Origin: an uncultured Ignavibacteria bacterium
GTDB lineage: Bacteria > Bacteroidota > Ignavibacteria > Tepidaquicellales > OLB5
Reading direction: 5' to 3'
DNA: 37,975 bases
Assembly (NCBI GenBank): GCA_937873695.1
Contig: CALMYL010000001.1
Location: 1 to 37,975 of the forward strand
Part shown: one piece after another, positions 8,813-16,334 of the stretch
How positions within the stretch are numbered: position 1 is the first letter of the stretch
How the letters are laid out: each line of letters begins with the position of its first letter
Notes under the pieces: generated by a model
The model's input: the letters and a program-made list of their open reading frames with translations, nothing else
What the model was told of the DNA's origin: nothing
Databases searched by the model: none
Program-made: the position numbers and the translations under genes

Positions 8813-9211
8813 CTAATACTTTGAATACTGCTTCACTTCTTTAATGGCGGAGCCGAACAGAATATTTATTCTGTTCTTAATTTCAGAACGTTTATCGTTT
8901 GTTATATAAACCAATCGGGCAAGTTCAATGAACCCCTTATCGAAATTCTGTTTAGCTTCCATTGCGCGGATCCTGTTTTCAATATCCCAAAGTTTTTTGT
9001 TTACTGCCAAGAGCTTTTTCTTTTCTGTGAGTACAGCAGGTTTTATTCTCTTCGAAGAACTCAACATTTCATTCAATATCTTCCTAAGATGTGACAGCTC
9101 TGTTTTGATAAGCTTCAACTTTGACGCAGTTTTTATATTCTTCTTCTTTATCTCAAGAATCGTAATTTTATCCAAAAGCTCGCCGGGCGATACAGGTATC
9201 ATTGCGTTCAT
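8813..9211 (-). CDS. DUF6165 family protein
   Basis: This 132-aa, strongly helical and basic protein starts with the family signature IPVSPGELLDKITILEIKKKNI (written here as IPVSPGELLDK followed by ITILEIKKKNI). The middle, from KTELSHLRKILNEM to KKLWDIENRIRAMEAKQ, looks like a coiled coil. It ends ARLVYITNDKRSEIKNRINILFGS, again as in DUF6165 proteins. The function of the family is not established. The stop of the kinase gene is 4 bases upstream, so the two genes are almost certainly translated from one message. Confidence 0.8.
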   Translation of the reverse strand: MNAMIPVSPGELLDKITILEIKKKNIKTASKLKLIKTELSHLRKILNEMLSSSKRIKPAVLTEKKKLLAVNKKLWDIENRIRAMEAKQNFDKGFIELARLVYITNDKRSEIKNRINILFGSAIKEVKQYSKY

Positions 9212-9215
9212 CAGC

Positions 9216-9839
9216 TTATCTCAGGTTCTTTTTGATGCTGTTAATAATAAGCCCGAAATGTTCTTTGTTGTTAACAAAATCAATGTTGTCTGATTCTATT
9301 ACAAGCACTTTACCCAACTTGTATTCCTTTATCCACTTGCTGTAGCTACGGTTCAGCCTTTCAAGATATTGCTTTTCGATGCTCTTTTCAAACTCTCTGC
9401 CGCGCAGCTTGATTTGTTTTACAAGGGTTTTAATATCAGCCTTCAGATAAACCACAAGATCAGGCGCTTTAAGGTATGATACCATTTCATAGAACAGCGC
9501 GCGGTAATTCTGGTAATCGCGTTTTTCCATTCTGCCCATCAGGTAAAGATTACGCGCGAATATCTCTACATCCTCATATATCGATCTATCCTGGATCACT
9601 GACTTCTTTGAAGCGATTATTTTTTTATGAGTGTGGAACCTGTGCGAAAGGAAATATACCTGGAGCTGAAAGCTCCATCTTCTCATTTCTTTATAGAAAT
9701 CTGATAAGTACGGGTTATCCTGAACTGATTCAAAATAGGGGACCCAGCCAAATTCTTTGGCTATCATTCTGGTAAGCGATGACTTGCCTGAACCTATGTT
9801 GCCTGCAACCGAAATGAAATACTTCTTACCCTGCTTCAA
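9216..9839 (-). CDS. deoxynucleoside kinase
   Basis: This 207-aa member of the deoxyadenosine/deoxyguanosine kinase-like (dNK) family phosphorylates deoxynucleosides for salvage. The Walker A loop GNIGSGKS is at residues 13-20 and the DRS motif at 84-86 (VIQDRSIYED). PDLVVYLKADIKTLVKQIKLRGREFE holds the strand and basic LID region. Length is normal. It heads the minus-strand run kinase, DUF6165, cytochrome, murI, pyrE. The exact base preference cannot be read from sequence. A TATTTTTG box lies upstream at 9884-9891 but without a TTG at the usual spacing. Confidence 0.88.
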   Translation of the reverse strand: MKQGKKYFISVAGNIGSGKSSLTRMIAKEFGWVPYFESVQDNPYLSDFYKEMRRWSFQLQVYFLSHRFHTHKKIIASKKSVIQDRSIYEDVEIFARNLYLMGRMEKRDYQNYRALFYEMVSYLKAPDLVVYLKADIKTLVKQIKLRGREFEKSIEKQYLERLNRSYSKWIKEYKLGKVLVIESDNIDFVNNKEHFGLIINSIKKNLR

Positions 9840-9960
9840 GTTAGTATTATAGTAATATTATTAATAGTATACCGGTTAATTCACAAAAATAGGAATAAAA
9901 TTAATCGCATTCATTACATTAGTATGTACACATTATAGCATTTGAGCGATAAGTACATTA

Positions 9961-9993
9961 AAAAAAACCGCTAATTCTTAATTAACGGTTTTT
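9961..9993 (-). terminator. intrinsic terminator after rplS
   Basis: An A-rich, T-rich hairpin lies 24 bases past the rplS stop. On the minus strand AAAAACCG...TTAAT pairs with ATTAG...CGGTTTTTTT, ending in a T run. It is nearly symmetric but only minus-strand transcription reaches it. Confidence 0.7.
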
Positions 9994-10016
9994 AAATTCA
10001 TTGTTCAAATTATACC

Positions 10017-10436
10017 TTATTCCGCTGTTTCAGCAACCGGAGCTGATTCTATAACAGGCTCTGATTTTTTTACTGGAGCAACTATTTCGGGTGAAATTCT
10101 TTCTTTGATCTTTGTAGCTGATTTGCCTTTCAAAGCTCTTAAGTAATAAAGCTTGGCTCTTCTTACTTTACCTGATTTAAGTTTTTCTATTTTTGCGATT
10201 GAAGGTGAGTGCAGCGGGAATATTCTTTCAACGCCAACACCGTTTGAAATTTTTCTTACGCGGAAGGTTCTTCCGATGCCTTCGCCTTTAATTCCCATCA
10301 CAATACCCTGGTACTGCTGAATTCTTTCTTTGTCGCCTTCGATAACCTTAACATGTATATTAACGGTATCACCCGACTGGAACTTCGGGAAGTCACTTCT
10401 CATCTGCGGAGCGGTAACTAAATTTATTTTGTTCAT
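10017..10436 (-). CDS. rplS: 50S ribosomal protein L19
   Basis: This 139-aa large-subunit protein lies at the 30S-50S interface. The core ([18 protein letters not shown]..., [48 protein letters not shown]) is standard. After residue 115 there is an extra acidic tail rich in Pro, Val, Ala and Glu ([19 protein letters not shown]), beyond the usual length of about 115. The start ATG at 10436 follows AAGGAA. It is the last gene of the translation cluster, 28 bases after trmD, and is followed by a terminator. Confidence 0.96.
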   Translation of the reverse strand: MNKINLVTAPQMRSDFPKFQSGDTVNIHVKVIEGDKERIQQYQGIVMGIKGEGIGRTFRVRKISNGVGVERIFPLHSPSIAKIEKLKSGKVRRAKLYYLRALKGKSATKIKERISPEIVAPVKKSEPVIESAPVAETAE

Positions 10437-10464
10437 TATTATTCCTTGTATGATTGCTTATTTA

Positions 10465-11145
10465 TTATTTTTCTTTTTTTACTCTCTTAACTCTTCTGTA
10501 CTTCTTTTTGCCCTGCTCCATACGCCATGCTGCTATATCTTTATGGTTACCATTCAGCAGAACTTCGGGCACTTTCATGCCCTCATATTCAGCGGGGCGG
10601 GTGTAGGCCGGTGCGTCAAAGCCAGATTCTGTCTGGAAGGAATCGGTCAATGCCGACTCACTATCATTAAGTACGCCCGGCAGAAGCCTGACAATCGCAT
10701 CTATCACAACTATGGCGGCGGCCTCGCCGCCTGTAATTACGTAATCACCTATGGATATCTCTTTGGTGACAAACTTATCAATTACCCTTTGGTCAATGCC
10801 TTTGTAATGACCGCAGATTAGTATCAGATTCCTTGACAGCGAAAGAGCGTTGGCTCTTTTCTGATTGAACTTCACGCCTTGCGGCGAGAGGTAAATTACT
10901 TCGTCATATTCCCGCTCTGCAAGAAGCTTGTTGAGGCATCTGAATAGCGGCTCGGGTTTAAGAAGCATTCCCGCTCCGCCGCCGAATGGCTTATCATCAA
11001 CCTGCCGGTATGAACCATCAGCATAATCCCTGAGGTTATGCAGAACAATTTCGGCTATCTTCTTATCCTGTGCACGCTTTAAAATGCTTTCACTCAGCGG
11101 ACCGTCGAAGATCTTTACAACTGCAGATATTACATCAATTCTCAT
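10465..11145 (-). CDS. trmD: tRNA (guanine-37-N1) methyltransferase
   Basis: This 226-aa enzyme methylates G37 next to the anticodon, preventing +1 frameshifts. The SPOUT trefoil-knot region is visible as LILICGHYKGIDQRVID and then SIGDYVITGGEAAAIVVID. The early motif DDKPFGGGAGMLLKPEP is characteristic of TrmD. The C-terminal helical domain ends with a very basic KYRRVKRVKKEK tail. It lies between khpA and rplS; rimM, which normally sits directly before trmD, is absent here. Confidence 0.96.
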   Translation of the reverse strand: MRIDVISAVVKIFDGPLSESILKRAQDKKIAEIVLHNLRDYADGSYRQVDDKPFGGGAGMLLKPEPLFRCLNKLLAEREYDEVIYLSPQGVKFNQKRANALSLSRNLILICGHYKGIDQRVIDKFVTKEISIGDYVITGGEAAAIVVIDAIVRLLPGVLNDSESALTDSFQTESGFDAPAYTRPAEYEGMKVPEVLLNGNHKDIAAWRMEQGKKKYRRVKRVKKEK

Positions 11146-11190
11146 TAATCTAACTTTGCAGCTTATCTTAAAACAGGGGAGTGGTAAATG

Positions 11191-11430
11191 TTACTCTTTA
11201 CCTTCCTCTATTTCAAGGTGACCGCTTTTATTGTTCTTTGCCGCTACCGCAGTGAAGAGTGTTCTCATCGACTTTGCGGTTTTGCCCTGTTTGCCGATGA
11301 CCTTACCCAGATCACCCTTGGCTACATGGAGCTTTAGTGTAACTTTGTTCTCTTCGGTGCTTTCATCAACACGTACGCTTCCGGGATCATCAACAAGACT
11401 CTTTGCGATGTATTCAATGAATTCTTTCAT
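11191..11430 (-). CDS. khpA: KH-domain RNA-binding protein (KhpA/YlqC)
   Basis: This 79-aa single KH-domain protein has the RNA-gripping GxxG loop (GKQG, residues 46-49). KhpA proteins bind RNA, often with KhpB, and influence ribosome function and cell division genes. I place the start at the ATG at 11430 because the minus strand has GGAGGGG 5 bases before it; an upstream in-frame TTG and ATG would overlap that ribosome binding site. It sits between rpsP and trmD, its usual position in many bacteria. Confidence 0.9.
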   Translation of the reverse strand: MKEFIEYIAKSLVDDPGSVRVDESTEENKVTLKLHVAKGDLGKVIGKQGKTAKSMRTLFTAVAAKNNKSGHLEIEEGKE

Positions 11431-11592
11431 AAGCATCCCCTCCAATTTGGAGTATTAATTAGTAGAATATTATTTATTGTAAAACAATAATTCGTATAAT
11501 TAGCGGGGACCGGTATAACCTTTTTTTGCGTCAGTTGGATGATGTTGTGGACTGTAACCGCAAAAAATGATCTCGCTTATGCAGATAAAAAA

Positions 11593-12045
11593 TTATGCAG
11601 ACTGTTCTTCAGCTGCAGGCTGCTCTGCTGCCGGTGTTGTGGCTGTTGTTTCAGCCGGTTTTTCTGCCGCTTTTTTTAATTTCTCTTTTCTTCTTAACTT
11701 TTTGTCATTCATTCTCTGCAGCTTCGATTCCTGCATGGATTCCCATTTGGAAACTTCAGCCGCTATCTTTGCCTCATCAGCACCTTTTTTTGAAAGGTGA
11801 AGTTTCAGCATCAATCCTTTGTTTGAAAGGAGGTTCCTTACTGTGACAGTCGGCAGTGCGCCGGCTTTAAGCCAGTAAAGCGCTCTTTCTTCAACAAGCT
11901 CAAGCTTTGCCGGATGTACATTGGGGTCATACTGACCAACCGCTTCAATGAACTTTCCGTCTCTTCTTGAACGCGAATCAGCTGCTACAATTTTGTAAAT
12001 GGGAGCTTTTTTTCTTCCCATTCTTCTTAATCTGAGTTTAACCAT
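11593..12045 (-). CDS. rpsP: 30S ribosomal protein S16
   Basis: This 150-aa small-subunit protein begins with the normal S16 core ([61 protein letters not shown]). It continues well past the usual length of about 80-90 with a basic helical stretch and an Ala/Pro/Glu/Thr-rich tail ([20 protein letters not shown]). Such tails occur in several Bacteroidota S16 proteins. The start follows AAGGA. It lies 269 bases after ffh and 162 bases before khpA. Confidence 0.96.
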   Translation of the reverse strand: MVKLRLRRMGRKKAPIYKIVAADSRSRRDGKFIEAVGQYDPNVHPAKLELVEERALYWLKAGALPTVTVRNLLSNKGLMLKLHLSKKGADEAKIAAEVSKWESMQESKLQRMNDKKLRRKEKLKKAAEKPAETTATTPAAEQPAAEEQSA

Positions 12046-12314
12046 TTTTTCCTTCTAGTTCCCGGGCAATTCATAACGAAATTTTTCAATCGCTGTTGCT
12101 ATATTCCGGGATGTTTAAAAACCCTGAACGAAGTGAAGGGTCTCATTCCCTTAACCTTGATCTTCAGAATTTTAATTTATTAATTTATTTATTTTATATT
12201 TTTTTCATTTACTTGAATCCGCACCAAATCCATTCGCTCTTAGAATGAGATCCTTCGCTTACTTCGCTCCTTCCTCCACTGCGTAGAGTAAGGAGCAGCG
12301 CTCAGGATTGGTGG
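12046..12314. other. rpsP-ffh spacer with dispersed short repeats
   Basis: No gene is seen. The stretch around 12121-12151 (CCCTGAACGAAGTGAAGGG) and the stretch around 12240-12310 (GAGATCCTTCGCTTACTTCG and TCAGGATTGG) resemble short imperfect repeats scattered in intergenic DNA. A pure A/T section lies between them. No TAnnTTTG promoter with correct spacing was found, so rpsP may be read from the ffh promoter. Confidence 0.5.
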
Positions 12315-13670
12315 CTATTTCAAACTGAAATTAGGAGGAAGACCCATGTTGCGAAGCATGTTGTTCATCCCTCTTCCTTTCTTAAATGTCTTGATCATCT
12401 TCTGCATGTCATAGAACTGCTTAATGACACGGTTTACATCCTGTATGCTTGTACCGCTGCCGCCGGCTATTCTCTTCCTGCGGGCGCCATTGATAATATC
12501 CGGGTTGGTTCTTTCCTTTAGGGTCATGGAATTAATAACGGCTTCAACCTGGCGAAGCGGCTTATCATCAATTTCTTTACCCTTCATAATCCTGTCAACG
12601 CCGGGTATCATTCCCATTAGCGATGAAAGTGAACCCATTTTCTTTATCTGCTGAAGCTGATCTAAGAAGTCACCGAAATCAAACTTGTTGCCTTTGAACT
12701 TCTCTTCAAGCTTCGCAATTTTCTTTTCGTCAAGCTCTTCGGGGAGCATTGTCGCGGCTTTTTCTACCAGCGATTGAATATCACCCCGGCCCAGTATCCT
12801 TGAGGCCATCCTGTCCGGGTAGAAAGGCTCAATCGCATCAAGCTTTTCGCCCACACCAACAAACTTTACGGGCTTATCAACAACTGCCCTTATAGAAAGG
12901 GCGGCACCGCCGCGTGAGTCACCATCTAACTTTGTTAAAATGACGCCGTCAAAATCAAGTCTGTCGTGGAATTCCTTTGCGGTATTAACAGCATCCTGAC
13001 CTGTCATGGAGTCAACCACGAATAATATTTCCGCGGGATTCAGCTTGCTCTTTAACTGCTCAACCTCGCGCATCATCTCTTCATCAATTGCCAAACGTCC
13101 TGCTGTATCAACAATCAGTGTATCCTTATAGTTCAGCTTGCAGAACTCAACTGCGGCCAATGCTATCTTAACGGGGTCCTTGCTGTCATCTGAATATACC
13201 GCTACATCGATCTGCTCGCCAAGTGTTTTAAGCTGGTCAATAGCAGCCGGACGGTAAACGTCGCATGCCGCTAAAGCCGGATTTTTGCCGCGTGACTTTA
13301 AGTACTTAGCCAGCTTGCCTGAAAACGTGGTTTTACCTGAACCCTGAAGTCCAACCATCATAATGACCGAGGGCACGTCATTAGAAAATTTGATATCAGT
13401 TTTCTTTTCACCCATAAGGCGCACAAGCTCGGCGGTGATAGTATCAATAACTATCTTGCCGGGGTTAATTGACCTTATGACATTTTTTTCAAGCGCCTTC
13501 TGCTTTACATCATCAACAAATTGTTTTACCACTTTGTAGTTAACGTCTGCATCAAGCATTATGCGGCGTACTTCGCGCAAAAACTCATCAATGGTAGCCT
13601 CAGATACCTTGCCTTTTCCTTTGATGAACTTAAAAACTTTATCGAACTTAGAACTTAGATCTTCAAACAT
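12315..13670 (-). CDS. ffh: signal recognition particle protein Ffh
   Basis: This 451-aa GTPase binds signal sequences and 4.5S RNA and delivers ribosomes to FtsY at the membrane. An N domain occupies residues 1-90. The G domain has GLQGSGKTT (107-115), DTAGR (188-192) and TKLDGDSRGG (about 246-255). A Met-rich M domain runs from about residue 330 to the end (KKMGSLSSLMGMIPGVDRIM, RGMNNMLRNMGLPP). It starts the minus-strand cluster that continues with rpsP. A TTG-N20-TAATTTTG promoter at 13796-13826 would give a leader of about 120 bases, containing a GGCGGGA hairpin at 13696-13711. Confidence 0.97.
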   Translation of the reverse strand: MFEDLSSKFDKVFKFIKGKGKVSEATIDEFLREVRRIMLDADVNYKVVKQFVDDVKQKALEKNVIRSINPGKIVIDTITAELVRLMGEKKTDIKFSNDVPSVIMMVGLQGSGKTTFSGKLAKYLKSRGKNPALAACDVYRPAAIDQLKTLGEQIDVAVYSDDSKDPVKIALAAVEFCKLNYKDTLIVDTAGRLAIDEEMMREVEQLKSKLNPAEILFVVDSMTGQDAVNTAKEFHDRLDFDGVILTKLDGDSRGGAALSIRAVVDKPVKFVGVGEKLDAIEPFYPDRMASRILGRGDIQSLVEKAATMLPEELDEKKIAKLEEKFKGNKFDFGDFLDQLQQIKKMGSLSSLMGMIPGVDRIMKGKEIDDKPLRQVEAVINSMTLKERTNPDIINGARRKRIAGGSGTSIQDVNRVIKQFYDMQKMIKTFKKGRGMNNMLRNMGLPPNFSLK

Positions 13671-13695
13671 TGAATTCGCCCCTTGGCGAATGAAA

Positions 13696-13711
13696 TCCCG
13701 CCCTGGCGGGA
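13696..13711. repeat. GC hairpin in the ffh leader
   Basis: TCCCGCC, two bases, GGCGGGA form a perfect 7-bp hairpin 25 bases before the ffh start. Related TCCCGC...GCGGGA hairpins occur at 15737, 21671, 23987 and 25779, so this is probably a mobile short repeat, not a specific control site. Confidence 0.5.
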
Positions 13712-13795
13712 CAAAAAATTTAACTTAAAGGGAATAATATCCCCGTATGGCTATGGAAAACCATACAAACGTGTTGATAAAACATACTTAACCTG

Positions 13796-13826
13796 CAAAA
13801 TTAACGATTTTTTTAATATAAATCAA
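13796..13826 (-). promoter_or_regulatory. Bacteroidota-type promoter for ffh
   Basis: On the minus strand TTG (13826-13824) is followed after exactly 20 bases by TAATTTTG (13803-13796). Confidence 0.65.
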
Positions 13827-13867
13827 GGTTTTAGCAAAGCCGAAACCAATTCAAATTCCCCTTTCCC

Positions 13868-14357
13868 GAAGCTTTTCATCCCCCCTTCATTTTGAAGGGG
13901 GGGGCAGATTTTGAGGCTTTAAGCTCTTGCCAATCGCGAGATTAACTCCAGGACTGGAATGATCTCAGATGGGGGTTTATTTTTGTGTCTTTCAAAGCCT
14001 TTCAAAGCAACCCCCATTTTTAATCCACGAGGGAATCAGATTCGGTTCAATTGTGGATTAATGAAAATTCAGACTGATCTTCCCCCCTTTAAAAACAAGG
14101 GGGGACTGTTTTAGAAGCTTTTCATCCCCCCTTCATTTTGAAGGGGGGAGCAGATCTTGAGGCTTAAAGCTCTTGCCAATCGCGAGATTAACTCCAGGGC
14201 TGGAAGGATCTCAGATGGGGGTTTATTTTTGTGTCTTTCAAAGCCTTTCAAAGCAACCCCCATTTTTAATCCACGAGGGAATCAGATTCGGTTCAATTGT
14301 GGATTAATGAAAATTCAGACTGATCTTCCCCCCTTTAAAAACAAGGGGGGACTGTTA
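13868..14357. repeat. 246-bp tandem duplication in a non-coding stretch
   Basis: Two nearly identical copies lie head to tail, the first from 13868 and the second from 14114. Each begins GAAGCTTTTCATCCCCCCTT, contains AATCGCGAGATTAACTCCAG and ATCCACGAGGGAATCAGATT, and ends near CAAGGGGGGACTGTT. Only a few differences are seen. The ends of each unit carry opposed CCCCCC/GGGGGG runs that could pair. The whole stretch 13671-14561 holds no convincing gene apart from this repeat and the ffh promoter. Confidence 0.85.
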
Positions 14358-14525
14358 TCTAAAAGCGTTTTCATCACCCCTCCAAATTCTCATTATCATT
14401 CTCACGATGAATCCGATTTTTTTTTATTGCCCGTCAGGGCGTGGAATCTGCGAAAACAGCCCATAATTGCAGGAAAGATTTTCTCATTATGAATATATTC
14501 ATAGTGAGAATGCTTTGCTAAGTGA

Positions 14526-14598
14526 GAATCATGTTGAGAATGTGCCGGTCTTGGAATATTTTTAAGCATTATTTTCACCCGTTTTCTCAACATGATTC
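14526..14598. repeat. 15-bp perfect inverted repeat at the 3' end of the 384-aa gene
   Basis: GAATCATGTTGAGAA at 14526-14540 is mirrored by TTCTCAACATGATTC at 14584-14598, with 43 bases between. The right arm lies within the last codons of the HTH gene. Neighbouring TGAGAATG-type words around 14395-14540 are further partial copies. It could terminate transcription or mark an element end; neither is shown. Confidence 0.5.
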
Positions 14599-15716
14599 GC
14601 ACGATGATTATTCATCTTGAGACTCTGATCGCCCTCATTATTATTTTTTATTTCAGTAGAAAATTCATCATCACAATTTATCTCTTCATCCCTGCCGCTA
14701 TCATCTTCGGGAGATGGGGTTGGCGTTGGTGTTGGCTGATATGCTGGCGTGGGCACATAAGATGGAATAGGTTTAGTCCGCGTGCGGTCAAGGAACGGGT
14801 GCGAAGCGATTATTTTGGCGACACTCTCGCGGGTGGCAGTGGGGGAGAATACCCCTACAATATGCATCACCTCATCAAACGAGTAATTACCGCCGGCACT
14901 GTTTAATGTATTGCGTATTTCGGTAAGCTGCTTAGTTGTTGAGGTAAGCTGCCTCAGCTCAAGCGGTGTAATATAGCCGCGCCGCATGGCGCTGTTAAGC
15001 TGATTGCGCAGGAGTACATCAATAGAAAAAGCTACAGCCTCCTCCTTTGACTTTCCCCCCGCCTCTGATGAAGCGGCAATGCCATCAAGGTGACCCTTTA
15101 TGACGGAGTTTTTTACATAATGCACCTCGCCGCCCGGGAAAGTGAGCTTCTGAATGCCATCGGGATCTTTGGTATCGATGCCCGCAACTTTGTAAAAGAA
15201 CTTTGAGGCATTGCCTTCATAGCAGGGCAGGTGAGTATTTTTTGGTGTGGCGCCATCTTTGCCATCAGCCCTTATGTAGGTAACGTTTGATATCTTCATT
15301 CCGTCAACCAGCTTAGGGTCAAATATATGATGTACCACTTTTGGCTTGGGGTTCATTACCAATTGAGCGGCATGGCTTATTTTCTGTTTTACTTTGCCAA
15401 GCCGTACCCGGGAGTAGTCAAACCCTTTTATAATAGACATTTCAATGAGTATCTGCTGATCATTTTTGCGTGCAAGCATCATTTCCGTGACAAGCTCAAG
15501 CTCTAAATTGGTAATTTTCGTCATATACGGCTTATGATTACGCTTGCGGTATGTCCCGGGTTTGGGTTTGCCAAGCTCGCGGTAAATGGTAGCTTTGCTT
15601 AGTTTATACTTATCGCAGATATCATCCAGCAGCTTTTTATGTTCCTGGGGCGATGAATTGCCCAACTGGCGAAGCCTGAGGATATCATTGTGTAGTGAAA
15701 GGTTAAATTGCTTCAT
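14562..15716 (-). CDS. unrecognised 384-aa protein with N-terminal HTH
   Basis: I do not recognise this family. Residues about 20-48 (LLDDICDKYKLSKATIYREL) look like a helix-turn-helix of the kind found in transposases and resolvases. A second helical segment (about 68-105) follows. The middle (about 120-320) has no motif I know. A Pro/Thr-rich linker (SYVPTPAYQPTPTPTPSPED) leads to an acidic, Asn-rich tail. No DDE, serine- or tyrosine-recombinase catalytic set is evident. It lies on the opposite strand from, and next to, the Argonaute operon, with a promoter and overlapping palindrome of its own at 15915-15968. It could be a DNA-binding regulator or part of a mobile element. Confidence 0.7.
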   Translation of the reverse strand: MKQFNLSLHNDILRLRQLGNSSPQEHKKLLDDICDKYKLSKATIYRELGKPKPGTYRKRNHKPYMTKITNLELELVTEMMLARKNDQQILIEMSIIKGFDYSRVRLGKVKQKISHAAQLVMNPKPKVVHHIFDPKLVDGMKISNVTYIRADGKDGATPKNTHLPCYEGNASKFFYKVAGIDTKDPDGIQKLTFPGGEVHYVKNSVIKGHLDGIAASSEAGGKSKEEAVAFSIDVLLRNQLNSAMRRGYITPLELRQLTSTTKQLTEIRNTLNSAGGNYSFDEVMHIVGVFSPTATRESVAKIIASHPFLDRTRTKPIPSYVPTPAYQPTPTPTPSPEDDSGRDEEINCDDEFSTEIKNNNEGDQSLKMNNHRANHVEKTGENNA

Positions 15717-15914
15717 AGTGGTTTAATTTTAGGTTGGGTCCCGCTAAAAGCGGGACGAAAACTTACTCCGAAGGAGGAAGTTAGAAATTACAAGTTAAAG
15801 GTTGAGTCTGGTACTACGTTTACCCCTTTGGGGTCTTAATCTTCATTAGCGGAGGAAGAAAGCCGGGGAAAAAGGTTTCCAATTGCTAATTGTTCATTAC
15901 TAATTGCTCATTGT

Positions 15915-15933
15915 AATATGCTGATAGCATATT
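15915..15933. promoter_or_regulatory. operator-like palindrome over the HTH gene start site
   Basis: AATATGCT-GAT-AGCATATT is a perfect palindrome with 8-bp arms. It begins 4 bases downstream of the -7 box at 15938-15945, where transcription should start. A related imperfect word, ATATGCTAAGTGCATT, lies at 15948-15963 between the two promoter boxes. A repressor bound here would block the promoter; autoregulation by the HTH protein is inference. Confidence 0.45.
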
Positions 15934-15937
15934 AAAT

Positions 15938-15968
15938 CAAATATAATATATGCTAAGTGCATTGTCAA
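15938..15968 (-). promoter_or_regulatory. Bacteroidota-type promoter for the 384-aa HTH gene
   Basis: The minus strand has TTG (15968-15966), 20 bases, then TATATTTG (15945-15938). The leader to the ATG at 15716 would be about 215 bases and includes a GCGGGAC hairpin. Confidence 0.6.
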
Positions 15969-16244
15969 GTCAATCTATAAGTCAAATACTGCGAAGCAGT
16001 GCTTGCAAGCCAAAGACCTGCTTAAAGCAGGAGGAAAAATTGAGAAATTGTTGGAGTTTGTGGAAAAAGGGGAAAACTTGGCGAAAATATTATTTAAGGC
16101 TGAACGGTGAAAGGTGATTGTGAGGGGTGAATCCCTAAATATTCTGTTTATCCGTTTATCCAGACAAAACCGAAAGTGTATTGATGTATTTTAATTGAAA
16201 ATTGTGGGAAAACATTATCTATTAAGAAAACAATAGAATATGTT

Positions 16245-16275
16245 TTGAATTAAAGTATCAGATTGTTTATATTTG
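16245..16275 (+). promoter_or_regulatory. Bacteroidota-type promoter for the Argonaute operon
   Basis: TTG at 16245-16247 (within TTTTG) is followed by 20 bases and TATATTTG at 16268-16275. The predicted start is near 16280, giving a leader of about 55 bases. Boxes and spacing equal those before ppiD and purM, so the host polymerase should read this operon. Confidence 0.65.
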
Positions 16276-16334
16276 AAGAGGGAATATTCAAATACGTACC
16301 CTATAATTAAAATAATTCAAAGCATTTATAAGTT

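Larger units (their letters stand above)
15717..16334. other. divergent intergenic region between the HTH gene and the Argonaute operon
   Basis: No gene is seen in these 618 bases. The region holds two divergent promoters (15938-15968 minus and 16245-16275 plus), an operator-like palindrome (15915-15933), a GCGGGAC hairpin at 15737-15754, and imperfect copies of AATTGCTAATTGTTCATTAC-type words at 15880-15913. The rest is AT-rich sequence. Confidence 0.6.

Noticed and set aside
9884-9891. Promoter for the deoxynucleoside kinase
   Set aside because: TATTTTTG fits the -7 box but there is no TTG at 18-22 bases upstream.
14562-15716. Annotating the HTH protein as a transposase
   Set aside because: The HTH is transposase-like, but no DDE or other catalytic set could be found and no terminal repeats bound the gene.
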